Assembly: GCF_038023995.1 (NCBI RefSeq) | Contig: NZ_CP150660.1 | Span: 1,238,501-1,302,500, forward strand | Direction of reading: 5' to 3' | DNA: 64,000 bases | DNA from: Polaribacter atrinae | Lineage (GTDB): Bacteria > Bacteroidota > Bacteroidia > Flavobacteriales > Flavobacteriaceae | In this document: positions 36,790 through 45,942 of the stretch, one piece after another | How positions within the stretch are numbered: position 1 is the first letter of the stretch | Layout: the number at the start of each line of letters is the position of its first letter | Notes under the pieces: generated by a model | The model's input: only the letters and a program-made list of their open reading frames with translations | Told to the model about the DNA's origin: nothing | Databases searched by the model: none | Position numbers and translations under genes: made by a program

Positions 36790-39612
36790 TTGAAAGACCA
36801 AGAATATATAGAAGTATACGGAGCAAGAGTCCATAACTTAAAAAATATTGATGTAAAAATTCCTCGTGAAAAATTAGTTGTTATAACAGGTCTAAGCGGA
36901 AGCGGAAAATCTTCTTTAGCTTTTGACACTATTTATGCAGAAGGACAAAGACGATATATTGAAACCTTTTCTGCGTATGCACGTCAGTTTTTAGGTGGAT
37001 TAGAAAGACCTGACGTTGATAAAATTGATGGACTTTCTCCAGTAATATCAATAGAACAGAAAACAACAAATAAAAGTCCACGTTCTACAGTTGGTACGAT
37101 CACCGAGATTTACGATTTTTTACGACTATTATTTGCAAGGACTGCAGATGCATACTCTTATAATAGTGGAGAAAAAATGGTCAGTTATTCTGATGAACAA
37201 ATTAGACAACTTATTTTAAAGGATTTTGCTGATAAAAAGATTGCTGTTTTAGCACCTTTAGTAAAATCTAGAAAAGGACATTATCGAGAACTTTTTGAGC
37301 AAATTTCTAAACAAGGTTTTTTACGTGTTCGGGTTGATGGGGAAATTAAAGAGATCGAAAAAGGAATGCGTTTAGACCGATATAAAACGCACGATATAGA
37401 AGTTGTTATAGACAGACTTTTGATAAATGAATCTGCAGAAAAACGTTTAGAAGAAACGATAAAAACAGCATTGTATTCTGGAAATAACATTATGATGGTT
37501 ATTGATATTGATGACAATGAACCTCGTTATTTTAGTAGAGAATTAATGTGCCCAACATCGGGAATTGCATATCCAAATCCAGAACCAAATACTTTTTCTT
37601 TTAATTCACCAAAAGGCGCCTGTGATAAATGCAACGGATTAGGAATTACAAATGAAATTAACTTAGAAAAAGTAATTCCAGACAATACTATCTCCATACA
37701 AAAAGGAGGAATTACTCCTCTTGGGGAACAAAAAAGTAGTTGGATTTTTAAACAAATAGAAAATATTGCTGAACGTTATAAATTCAAATTAACAGATCCT
37801 ATAAAAAGTATTCCAAAAGAAGCATTAGACGTAATTTTAAATGGAGGAAATGAGTCTTTTGAAATTCAATCTAAAGCTGCTGGAGTTACAAGAAATTACA
37901 AAATAGATTTTGAAGGGATTATTTCTTTTATAGAAAACCAATATGACAGTGCAGAAAGTACCACCATAAAACGTTGGGCAAAAGGTTTTATGGATGAAGT
38001 TTCTTGCGCTACTTGTGGAGGGAAAAGATTAAAAAAAGAAGCCCTTCATTTTAAAATCATCGATAAAAACATCAGTGATTTGGCACAAATGGATGCTACA
38101 GAATTAGCAAAATGGTTTAAAAATATTGAAAAAAGCTTATCAAAAAAACAATTAATCATTGCTGCTGAAATATTAAAAGAAATTAGAACTAGAATTCAGT
38201 TTTTATTAGATGTAGGTTTAGACTACTTAACATTAGACAGAACCTCTAAATCACTTTCTGGTGGAGAAGCACAAAGAATTCGATTGGCAACTCAAATTGG
38301 ATCTCAATTAGTAGGTGTTCTTTACATTTTAGACGAGCCAAGTATTGGATTACATCAACGAGACAATCAAAAATTAATAGATTCTTTAGTCAAATTAAGA
38401 GATATTGGTAATTCTGTATTAGTAGTTGAGCACGATAAAGACATGATGGAACATGCCGATTTTGTTTTCGATATTGGACCAGGAGCAGGAAGACACGGTG
38501 GAGAAATAGTAAGTTTTGGAACTTTTGAGGATTTAAAAAAACAAAACACCTTAACGGCAGATTACTTAACTGGTAGAAAAGAAATTGAGGTTCCAAAAAA
38601 ACGTCGAGAAGGAAATGGAAAATTCATCAATCTAAAAGGAGCAACCGGTAACAATTTAAAAAATGTTTCTGTAGAATTCCCTCTAGGAAAAATGATTTGT
38701 GTTACTGGAGTTTCTGGAAGTGGAAAATCTACCTTAATAAACGAAACTTTATATCCTATTTTAAACGCTCATATATATAGAGGTGTAAAAAAACCGATGC
38801 CTTACAAGAAAATTGAAGGTTTAGAGCATGTAGATAAGGTAATAGACATAGATCAATCACCAATTGGTAGAACCCCTCGTTCTAACCCCGCAACCTATAC
38901 AGGTACTTTTGGTGAAATTAGAAGTTTGTTTGCTAAAACGCCAGAAGCTGCAATTCGTGGTTATAAACCTGGTCGTTTTTCTTTTAACGTAAAAGGAGGT
39001 CGTTGTGAAACTTGCCAAGGCGGTGGAGTTCGTGTTATAGAAATGAACTTTTTACCAGACGTACAAGTAGAGTGTGAAACTTGCCAAGGAAAACGTTTTA
39101 ATAGAGAAACTTTAGAAATTAGATACAAAGGAAAATCTATTTCAGATGTTTTAGACATGACGATTGAAGATGCTACTGATTTCTTTGAACTGATCCCTAA
39201 AATTCATAGAAAATTAAAAACAATTAAAGATGTTGGTTTAGGATATATAACCCTCGGACAACAATCTACCACTCTTTCTGGTGGAGAAGCACAACGTATA
39301 AAATTAGCATCAGAATTATCTAAAAGAGATACCGGAAATACCTTTTATATTTTAGACGAACCTACAACTGGACTCCATTTTGAAGACATTAGAGTTTTAA
39401 TGGATGTTCTAAATAAATTAGCCGACAAAGGAAACACGGTCTTAATTATCGAACACAACTTAGATGTTGTAAAATTAGCAGATTATATTATTGATGTTGG
39501 TATGGAAGGTGGAAAAAAAGGTGGAAAGATTCTATGCACTGGAACTCCAGAAGAAATTATAAAACACAAAACAAGTTATACTGCTAAATTTCTTAAAAAG
39601 GAATTAAATTAA
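36790..39612 (+). CDS. uvrA: Excinuclease ABC subunit A
   Basis: This is the damage-recognition ATPase of nucleotide excision repair, 940 residues. Two ABC modules carry Walker A sites GLSGSGKSS (about 34-42) and GVSGSGKST (about 646-654) and signature motifs LSGGEAQRIRLA (about 494-505) and LSGGEAQRIKLA (about 830-841). Zinc-binding cysteine pairs are CDKCNG, CATCGG and CETCQG...CETCQG. The TTG at 36790 is taken as the start, because the conserved EYIEVYGARVHNLKNI follows directly and the promoter box lies just upstream. It is of the UvrA1 type in length and motif layout. No uvrB or uvrC is adjacent. Confidence 0.98.
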   Translation: MKDQEYIEVYGARVHNLKNIDVKIPREKLVVITGLSGSGKSSLAFDTIYAEGQRRYIETFSAYARQFLGGLERPDVDKIDGLSPVISIEQKTTNKSPRSTVGTITEIYDFLRLLFARTADAYSYNSGEKMVSYSDEQIRQLILKDFADKKIAVLAPLVKSRKGHYRELFEQISKQGFLRVRVDGEIKEIEKGMRLDRYKTHDIEVVIDRLLINESAEKRLEETIKTALYSGNNIMMVIDIDDNEPRYFSRELMCPTSGIAYPNPEPNTFSFNSPKGACDKCNGLGITNEINLEKVIPDNTISIQKGGITPLGEQKSSWIFKQIENIAERYKFKLTDPIKSIPKEALDVILNGGNESFEIQSKAAGVTRNYKIDFEGIISFIENQYDSAESTTIKRWAKGFMDEVSCATCGGKRLKKEALHFKIIDKNISDLAQMDATELAKWFKNIEKSLSKKQLIIAAEILKEIRTRIQFLLDVGLDYLTLDRTSKSLSGGEAQRIRLATQIGSQLVGVLYILDEPSIGLHQRDNQKLIDSLVKLRDIGNSVLVVEHDKDMMEHADFVFDIGPGAGRHGGEIVSFGTFEDLKKQNTLTADYLTGRKEIEVPKKRREGNGKFINLKGATGNNLKNVSVEFPLGKMICVTGVSGSGKSTLINETLYPILNAHIYRGVKKPMPYKKIEGLEHVDKVIDIDQSPIGRTPRSNPATYTGTFGEIRSLFAKTPEAAIRGYKPGRFSFNVKGGRCETCQGGGVRVIEMNFLPDVQVECETCQGKRFNRETLEIRYKGKSISDVLDMTIEDATDFFELIPKIHRKLKTIKDVGLGYITLGQQSTTLSGGEAQRIKLASELSKRDTGNTFYILDEPTTGLHFEDIRVLMDVLNKLADKGNTVLIIEHNLDVVKLADYIIDVGMEGGKKGGKILCTGTPEEIIKHKTSYTAKFLKKELN

Positions 39613-39638
39613 AAATTATTAGGTTGACGACGACCAAA

Positions 39639-39695
39639 ATGTCAAAAAAGAGCTATTTTAGCAAGCTTTCTTTTTTTTTGGAAGAAGACAAATAA
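39639..39695 (+). CDS. Possible 18-codon micro-ORF behind uvrA
   Basis: An ATG-started frame encodes MSKKSYFSKLSFFLEEDK and ends 19 bp before the LOG-family gene. It is basic at the start and acidic at the end. It overlaps a GAGCT...AGCTTTC plus nine-T tract that could instead be a weak uvrA terminator. There is no independent evidence of translation. Confidence 0.25.
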   Translation: MSKKSYFSKLSFFLEEDK

Positions 39696-39714
39696 ATTTA
39701 AAAAATACAAGATA

Positions 39715-40422
39715 ATGACAAGTGATGATAGAAAAATAAAAGAAAAATTACAAACAAAAACTTGGAACGAAATAAAAACAAATGATTCTTGGGCTATTTT
39801 TAAAATAATGGCAGAATTTGTTGATGGTTACGAACGTTTAAGTAAAATTGGACCTTCAGTATCTATTTTTGGTTCCGCAAGAACAAAACCAGATCATAAA
39901 TATTACAAATTAGCAGAAGAAGTTGCTTTTCAATTAACCCAAAATGGTTACGGTGTAATTACAGGTGGTGGACCTGGAATTATGGAAGCAGGAAATAAAG
40001 GTGCTCATAGAGGAAAAGGAAGTTCTGTTGGTTTAAATATTGAATTACCTTTTGAGCAGCATGACAATCCTTGGATTGATCAAGGGAAAAGTTTAGACTT
40101 CGATTACTTTTTTGTACGTAAAGTAATGTTTGTAAAATACTCACAAGGTTTTGTTGTAATGCCTGGTGGTTTTGGAACTATGGATGAGCTTTTTGAAGCT
40201 ATTACATTAATACAAACCCATAAAATTGGTCGTTTCCCTATTATTTTAGTAGGAACAAAGTTTTGGGGCGGTTTATTAGATTGGATAAAAAACACTCTTT
40301 TAGAAGAAGGAAATATTAGTGAAAAGGATTTAGACCTTTTTAGATTGGTAGATACTGCAGAGGAAGCTATTGAGCACCTTAATAATTTTTACGATAAATA
40401 TCATTTTAAGCCTAATTTCTAA
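39715..40422 (+). CDS. LOG family protein (cytokinin-riboside-monophosphate phosphoribohydrolase-like)
   Basis: This nucleotide-processing enzyme of the lysine-decarboxylase-like LOG family has 235 residues. The hallmark PGGFGTMDE (about 144-152) and an upstream GGGPGIMEAGNKGAH (about 83-97) form the phosphoribohydrolase site. Family members cleave nucleoside 5'-monophosphates, with AMP or cytokinin nucleotides as substrates, rather than decarboxylating lysine. It lies 102 bp after uvrA in the same direction and is closed by a hairpin. The physiological substrate in this bacterium is unknown. Confidence 0.9.
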   Translation: MTSDDRKIKEKLQTKTWNEIKTNDSWAIFKIMAEFVDGYERLSKIGPSVSIFGSARTKPDHKYYKLAEEVAFQLTQNGYGVITGGGPGIMEAGNKGAHRGKGSSVGLNIELPFEQHDNPWIDQGKSLDFDYFFVRKVMFVKYSQGFVVMPGGFGTMDELFEAITLIQTHKIGRFPIILVGTKFWGGLLDWIKNTLLEEGNISEKDLDLFRLVDTAEEAIEHLNNFYDKYHFKPNF

Positions 40423-40448
40423 AATATTATATTAATTTACACTTTTAT

Positions 40449-40482
40449 ATAGCCTGTCTTTTTCTAGTAAGATAGGCTATTA
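40449..40482 (+). terminator. Intrinsic terminator-like hairpin after the LOG gene
   Basis: A 12-bp stem, ATAGCCTGTCTT / AAGATAGGCTAT (one G-T pair), with an 8-base loop lies 27 bp after the stop. The tail is TATAATATAA rather than a pure T run. Confidence 0.6.
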
Positions 40483-40517
40483 TAATATAAACCCTAAATA
40501 ACACAATAAAGATTTAA

Positions 40518-43328
40518 TTGAAAAATCGTTATTACATAATACTAATTTGCTTCTTAGCATCTACTTTTGTGTTTTCGCAGCAGAACTCTATCAGCATAAA
40601 ATCTAAATTAGATACCGAAAAAGACGAACTTAAAATTCAACAAGAAATTGTTTTTCACAACTCTTCTGACTCTACATTAACAAAAGTCTACCTTCATAAT
40701 TGGGCAAATAGCTATAGAGATAGAAAAACACCCTTATCTAAACGATTTATTAAAGATTTTAGAAAAGATTTATACTTTGCCAAACCTCATGAATTAGGTT
40801 CATCTACCATAAAAAGTCTTTATGTAGATTTTGAAAATGTGTATTTTAAGGAATTAGAAAAACAGGCAGATATCCTAGAAATCCATCTAGACAAACCTTT
40901 AAATCCGAATTCTAAAATAACTATCTCTGTTACATATATTGTAAAAATACCCAATGCTCGTTTTACAAAATACGGAGAAACAGAAACAGGATACCTTCTT
41001 AGAAATTGGTATTTAACACCTGCTATTTACGACAATGGTTGGCAATTAATGAGCAATCTAAATCTAGATGATTTATACGAAAAAGGCACCGATTTTAAAA
41101 TTGAAATTGATGTACCTAAAGACCTAATTGTAGAATCTAACTTATATCAATATAACACAAAAAAAGAAAATACAAACAATTATTACTTAGTTGGAAAAAA
41201 TAAAACAGATGTTATTATAAGTGTACAAAAAACAAAACAATTAAAAACCTATACTACAAATACAGTTACTGTACACACTGATATTTTCTCAAAAGAGCTA
41301 GAAGACAGCTTAACTACTAGCATCTTAAACAGAGAGCTTCTTTTTATTCAAAAATACTTAGGCAAATACCCACATTTAGAAATTTATATAGACAAAGCCA
41401 CCCAAGGCAAAAACCCCATATTTGGTTTAAACCAATTACCTAATTTTTTACGTCCTTTTTCTGATACTTTTAGATGGGATATCACCATGTTTAAAGCCTT
41501 AACAAAAAGATATATAGAAAATACAATTCTCTTAAATAAAAGAAAAGACTATTGGTTAATAGATGGTATTCAGAATTATTTAATGATAGAGTACGTAGAG
41601 AAGTTTTATCCAGAAGTTAAACTTTTAGGAAATGCCTCAGACTATTGGCTCTTAAAAAGCTTTAATATTTCTAACCTAGATTTTAACGACAAATACCCTT
41701 TCGTATATCAATTTACTGCCCGTAAATTTTTAGACCAAGCATTAAGCACTCCTGCTGATTCGCTCTCTAATTTTAATAGAAAAATTGGAAGTAAATACAA
41801 ATCTGGCTTAGGTTTTCGTTTTTTAAAAGGATATTTAGGCGATAGTATTCTAAACCAAACTATTCAAGAATTCTACCAACACAACCAATTAAAAATTATT
41901 ACAAGTAACGATTTCAATAAATTACTTTCTTCCAAGACCTCTAAAAACTTAGATTGGTTTTTTGATGATTTTGTAAAAACCAATAAAAAAATAGATCATA
42001 AAATTGAACGTATAAAAAAAGAAAAAGACAGCATATCTGTAACCATTAAAAACAAAAGAAACATTACAACTCCATTAGCTATTTACGCTATAAAAGATAA
42101 AGAAATTAAATTAAAAAAATGGGTTGCTGATGTAGACAGTACAAAAACCGTAAAGTTTATAAAAGGAGACTATGACACTTTTGTTTTAAATTACGAAAAC
42201 CTATATCCTGAATTAAACACTTTAAATAACTGGAGAAAAGTTGACAAAAAATTTCTTAATAAACCTGTAAAATTTTCATTTTTTAAAGATATTAGTAGTC
42301 CAAATTACAATCAAATTTTTTATCAACCAGGTTTAAATTATAATTTTTATAACGGATTGATACTTGGTTTAAAATTACACAACAAACCGCTGATAAAAAG
42401 AAACTTCGAATTTAAAGTTTCTCCTTATTACGCTACAAAAAGTAATAGTGTTGTTGGAAGTTTTTCTTTACTTTATAATCAGTTTTTCGAAAAAACAAAA
42501 ATTTATAAAATAGCATACGGATTAGCGGGAGGCACATCTGATTACGCCCCTAACCTATCTTACAAATCCCTTGTACCGTATGTAGATATCGTTTTTAAAA
42601 GAAAAACATTAAGAGATATTTCTTCTGAATCCTTAAGAGCAAAATTAATTCACATTGACAAAGAAATTGCTCCTAATGCAATAAAAACAGATCAAGATAA
42701 CTATAGTGTTCTTAGCTTAAGTTACAACTACTCTAACCCAGACATTATTAAAGAATTTAGATACAGCTTTAGTACAGAGTTTGCTAAAAAGTTTTCTAAA
42801 GCCTCATTAGACCTTAGGTTTAGAACCTTAACAACAACAGATACACAATTAGACTTTAGGTTTTTTGCAGGTGTATTTTTTAACAACAAAACTGAAGGAG
42901 ACTATTTTAGTTTTGGTTTAGATAGAAGTAATGATTACCTTTTTCAATTAAATTATTTAGGAAGATCTGAAAGCTCTGGTTTTTTTAGTCAACAACACAT
43001 CATCACCGAAGGTGGATTTAAATCTTTATTACCTACAAGATTTGCAAATCAATTTATGGTTTCTAATAATTCTAGTATTGGTTTATGGAGATGGATAGAA
43101 CTTTATAATGATGTCGCTTTCTTAAAAAACAAAAATCAACCACTATATTTTGCCTACGAAAACGGAATTCGTTTTAACTTTGTACATGAAATATTCGAAA
43201 TTTACTTTCCTCTTTATTCCAACAATGGTTGGGAAATATCTCAGAATGCCTATCCAGAAAAAATAAGATTCTCTTTATCTGCGGATATAAAATCTATTTA
43301 TAATTTTTTTAAGAGAGGTTTTTTATAA
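40518..43328 (+). CDS. M1 aminopeptidase-like protein lacking the zinc motif, fused to a predicted outer-membrane barrel
   Basis: The product has 936 residues, with a TTG start directly before a signal peptide (ending FVFSQQ, about residue 21). Residues about 25-540 resemble the M1 peptidase fold: an N-terminal beta-sandwich (NWANSYRDRKTPLSKRF) and a catalytic-like domain with the WLIDGIQNYL segment (about 343-352) corresponding to the WLNEGFAxY region of M1 enzymes. Where HExxH should stand I read LTKRYIENT (about 326-334). The third-ligand Glu is also absent, and no HExxH occurs anywhere in the protein. From about residue 590 to the C-terminus, alternating hydrophobic strands ending in an aromatic-rich tail suggest an outer-membrane barrel. 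It is probably a non-catalytic surface or periplasmic binding module anchored by a barrel; function unknown. Confidence 0.75.
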   Translation: MKNRYYIILICFLASTFVFSQQNSISIKSKLDTEKDELKIQQEIVFHNSSDSTLTKVYLHNWANSYRDRKTPLSKRFIKDFRKDLYFAKPHELGSSTIKSLYVDFENVYFKELEKQADILEIHLDKPLNPNSKITISVTYIVKIPNARFTKYGETETGYLLRNWYLTPAIYDNGWQLMSNLNLDDLYEKGTDFKIEIDVPKDLIVESNLYQYNTKKENTNNYYLVGKNKTDVIISVQKTKQLKTYTTNTVTVHTDIFSKELEDSLTTSILNRELLFIQKYLGKYPHLEIYIDKATQGKNPIFGLNQLPNFLRPFSDTFRWDITMFKALTKRYIENTILLNKRKDYWLIDGIQNYLMIEYVEKFYPEVKLLGNASDYWLLKSFNISNLDFNDKYPFVYQFTARKFLDQALSTPADSLSNFNRKIGSKYKSGLGFRFLKGYLGDSILNQTIQEFYQHNQLKIITSNDFNKLLSSKTSKNLDWFFDDFVKTNKKIDHKIERIKKEKDSISVTIKNKRNITTPLAIYAIKDKEIKLKKWVADVDSTKTVKFIKGDYDTFVLNYENLYPELNTLNNWRKVDKKFLNKPVKFSFFKDISSPNYNQIFYQPGLNYNFYNGLILGLKLHNKPLIKRNFEFKVSPYYATKSNSVVGSFSLLYNQFFEKTKIYKIAYGLAGGTSDYAPNLSYKSLVPYVDIVFKRKTLRDISSESLRAKLIHIDKEIAPNAIKTDQDNYSVLSLSYNYSNPDIIKEFRYSFSTEFAKKFSKASLDLRFRTLTTTDTQLDFRFFAGVFFNNKTEGDYFSFGLDRSNDYLFQLNYLGRSESSGFFSQQHIITEGGFKSLLPTRFANQFMVSNNSSIGLWRWIELYNDVAFLKNKNQPLYFAYENGIRFNFVHEIFEIYFPLYSNNGWEISQNAYPEKIRFSLSADIKSIYNFFKRGFL

Positions 43329-43357
43329 TATTCACAAAAAGCCCACAAAAGAGTCAA

Positions 43358-43381
43358 TATACCTATTAGTAGGTATTTTAA
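43358..43381 (+). terminator. Short hairpin after the M1-like gene
   Basis: ATACCTA-TTAG-TAGGTAT is a perfect 7-bp stem with a 4-base loop followed by TTTTAA. It is likely a weak terminator. Confidence 0.55.
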
Positions 43382-43397
43382 CATTCTCATTAAATAT

Positions 43398-43405
43398 TAA
43401 TTTTG
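43398..43405 (+). promoter_or_regulatory. -7 element (TAATTTTG) for the barrel/lipoprotein pair
   Basis: TAATTTTG fits TAnnTTTG, 25 bp upstream of the ATG at 43431. No clear upstream TTG was seen. Confidence 0.45.
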
Positions 43406-43430
43406 TCTAACAAACAATAAATTAAAATTA

Positions 43431-44102
43431 ATGAAAATGAAAAAAAAACAACTATTATTTATTTTTCTTATTTGCTTTAATCTCATAGGGCAATCACAAG
43501 AAATTGAAAAGAAAAATGCATTTGCAATTTCTATTGGATCACCTGGTCTAGGATTAGAATATGCAAGAAAAATTAACCAAAAACTATATGCAAAAGTAGT
43601 TTGGCACTCTTTTAAACTAGAAGATTTTGAGAGAGAAGATCTAGAAATTGACGAAGACGTTGTCGATTTACTTGCAAATATAGAATCTTCAATTATAGAT
43701 TTAGGTATTGAATTTGTACCATTTAAAAACTCTTCTTTTAAATTAACAGCAGGTCTAGGTATTCTATCTAAAGTAAACACAAATGCTCTAATTACATATA
43801 CAGAAGATGTAAAATATGGAGATATTACCATTACTAAAGAAAATATTGGTGAAATAAACGCAGATGTTTCTTGGAGTGGCGTAGCCCCCTATTTAGGAAT
43901 TGGTTTCGGTAGAGCTGTTCCTAAAAAAAGATTAGGTTTTGGTATTGAGTTTGGCACATATTTCACCTCATCACCAGATGTAGAGTTAACAGCAACCAAC
44001 TTACTTTCACCTACTTCAAACCAAAAAGAAAATTTAAAAGAAGCTCTTGATACTTTTAAATTTATACCAAGAATACAAATAAGAATAGCTTATAAATTTT
44101 AA
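43431..44102 (+). CDS. Outer-membrane beta-barrel-like protein of unknown function
   Basis: The product has 223 residues. A basic-hydrophobic signal peptide (MKMKKKQLLFIFLICFNLIGQSQ) is followed by strands in the pattern of small outer-membrane barrels, for example AISIGSPGLGLEYARKINQK (about 30-49) and VAPYLGIGFGRAVPKKRLGF (about 151-170). The C-terminus RIQIRIAYKF ends in Phe as barrel proteins do. I cannot assign a family with confidence. It is 11 bp upstream of a large lipoprotein gene, and the two form a likely operon downstream of the M1-like/barrel protein. Confidence 0.65.
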   Translation: MKMKKKQLLFIFLICFNLIGQSQEIEKKNAFAISIGSPGLGLEYARKINQKLYAKVVWHSFKLEDFEREDLEIDEDVVDLLANIESSIIDLGIEFVPFKNSSFKLTAGLGILSKVNTNALITYTEDVKYGDITITKENIGEINADVSWSGVAPYLGIGFGRAVPKKRLGFGIEFGTYFTSSPDVELTATNLLSPTSNQKENLKEALDTFKFIPRIQIRIAYKF

Positions 44103-44113
44103 AAAAAAGAAAA

Positions 44114-45763
44114 ATGAAAAATTTAAACAAACTCCATGCATTAATTGCACTCGCATTTATGACACTATTTGTTATAAGTTGTGATTTTGAAGGAATAACA
44201 GATGATGTTGATATCCAAATATCAAACAACATACTAAAACAAGAAGCACTTATTAGTGTTTTAGATATTGTAAACCCTGAAAGTATTGAGGGGGCAAATA
44301 AATTAACTGTAGAACTTATCGGAAATGATGCTGATAAATTTGTAACAAATTCAGGAGAGAACATTTCCAACTTAAAAGTAATAGATGGAAATATATCTTT
44401 AGCAGTAAACCCTAATTTTTCTAATTCTGAAGATTTAAAAGTTTTACTAAAAATTAAAGGAGAGAACTTTTTAACAACAACTATACCTGTTATAATAGGT
44501 GCAAATGATACTTTAGTTACTAAGTCTATAAACATAGTAAACAAATTAAATACTGTAGAAGGAGTTGACTTCTTAGAAACTACCAAAACACTTTCTAACA
44601 ACTCAATTAATGAAAATTATATCATTACAACACCAAAAACAAAAGCAACCACAAATACAGAAATCACAATTGAATCTGGTACCGTTTTTCAAGATGCAAA
44701 TGGAAACAACATTTCTGGAGCTAATTTAAAAAGTGAAATTGCTCACTTTAGTTTAGATACACCAGAAGCTATAGCGTCTTTTCCTGGAGGCCTGACCCCA
44801 CTAAGTGTTATTGACGAAACCGGAGAAGAAACTGAAGATATTGCTTTTATTACGGCAGGTTTTACCTCTATTGATATGTTTGTTGATGGTAAAGAAGTTA
44901 AAAACTTTTCTAAGCCAATTAGTGTGAGTATAGAAATACCCAATAATTACATAAATCCTGAAACTGGAAATAATATAAGTGAAGGTGATTTAATTCCAAT
45001 TTGGTCATACGGAGAGGATGGGCAATGGGGCTTTCACAAAACAGGAACTGTAACCATGAATACCTCCGGAAACTACAACATAGTTTTCACAACAACACAT
45101 TTATCTTGGTATAACTTAGATTACTATTATAGAGGCTGTAACTATTCCAGAAAACTAACAGTATCAATCCCAAAAACACCAAGTCTTTCTGATAATTTCA
45201 ATAACTTAAGCTACGACCTAGTTTATGCACATAATGGTCAAGTTATCGCTAATAGAGATATACAGATATCTAAAACTAAAGATAATTCTAATGGATATTA
45301 CAGAACTCCTAACCAAAACCTAAAAATTAAATTATATTCAGGGAGTAGATATGACAGCAATAGAGTTTTATTATATACTTCAGATACTTTTGATGGTTGT
45401 AGTAATAACACTATAAATATAGATGGTTCTACATTTTCTAATTCTATTCCTCCGAAGCCGGACGTAAGAAATATCAATATACAATTTCAAGCCAAATGTG
45501 GAGACAAAGTATTAAATCCTTTTTTATACTTATACAGACAAGAAAGCTACACGTACTATGGAAGAACTTATGCATATTGGAGGTATGTTGGATACACTTA
45601 TGCCGGAAAAGGCTACATCTATAACGCACATATAGGAGTGTCCCAAAAATACAAAGTATATTTTGGAGGTAATTCTTATGAATATGATTATACATTTAAC
45701 TCAGACAACATTATTATTGGTGACTTCGAAGCTCCGGGAGATTTATGCAACAGGTTATTTTAA
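44114..45763 (+). CDS. Predicted surface or periplasmic lipoprotein of unknown function
   Basis: The product has 549 residues. The lipobox-like end of the signal peptide, LFVISCDF, puts Cys at residue 23. The following acidic DFEGITDD may act as a lipoprotein surface-export signal of the Bacteroidota type. The middle region (about 240-340) contains KPISVSIEIPNNYINPETG and GDLIPIWSYGEDGQWGFHKT, a pattern reminiscent of eukaryotic CILP/FAM171-like segments. That likeness is a weak impression, not an assignment. The C-terminal part is rich in Tyr, Asn and Ser, with four Cys at about 343, 419, 457 and 546. It is 11 bp behind the barrel gene and is probably partnered with it in the outer membrane. 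Confidence 0.6.
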   Translation: MKNLNKLHALIALAFMTLFVISCDFEGITDDVDIQISNNILKQEALISVLDIVNPESIEGANKLTVELIGNDADKFVTNSGENISNLKVIDGNISLAVNPNFSNSEDLKVLLKIKGENFLTTTIPVIIGANDTLVTKSINIVNKLNTVEGVDFLETTKTLSNNSINENYIITTPKTKATTNTEITIESGTVFQDANGNNISGANLKSEIAHFSLDTPEAIASFPGGLTPLSVIDETGEETEDIAFITAGFTSIDMFVDGKEVKNFSKPISVSIEIPNNYINPETGNNISEGDLIPIWSYGEDGQWGFHKTGTVTMNTSGNYNIVFTTTHLSWYNLDYYYRGCNYSRKLTVSIPKTPSLSDNFNNLSYDLVYAHNGQVIANRDIQISKTKDNSNGYYRTPNQNLKIKLYSGSRYDSNRVLLYTSDTFDGCSNNTINIDGSTFSNSIPPKPDVRNINIQFQAKCGDKVLNPFLYLYRQESYTYYGRTYAYWRYVGYTYAGKGYIYNAHIGVSQKYKVYFGGNSYEYDYTFNSDNIIIGDFEAPGDLCNRLF

Positions 45764-45910
45764 CCAAATAACATATTATACAAAAAAAGAGGTATTGTGA
45801 AAACAATATCTATTTTTTATTAAATAAAACTCAACAAAAACTAAAAAAAAGCAAAAAAATTATCATATTCTTAATAAATATATAAATTTTTAATTATCAA
45901 CTAAAAAAAC

Positions 45911-45918
45911 TATCTTTG
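45911..45918 (+). promoter_or_regulatory. -7 element (TATCTTTG) for the fused E1 gene
   Basis: TATCTTTG matches TAnnTTTG, 24 bp before the ATG at 45943, after an A-rich stretch without genes (45764-45942). Confidence 0.55.
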
Positions 45919-45942
45919 TGATACATTAAAAAGCTCATAAAA

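Noticed and set aside
44062..44601. 179-codon minus-strand frame opposite the lipoprotein gene
   Set aside because: The plus-strand gene has a signal peptide, lipobox and operon context; the antisense product has no recognisable features.
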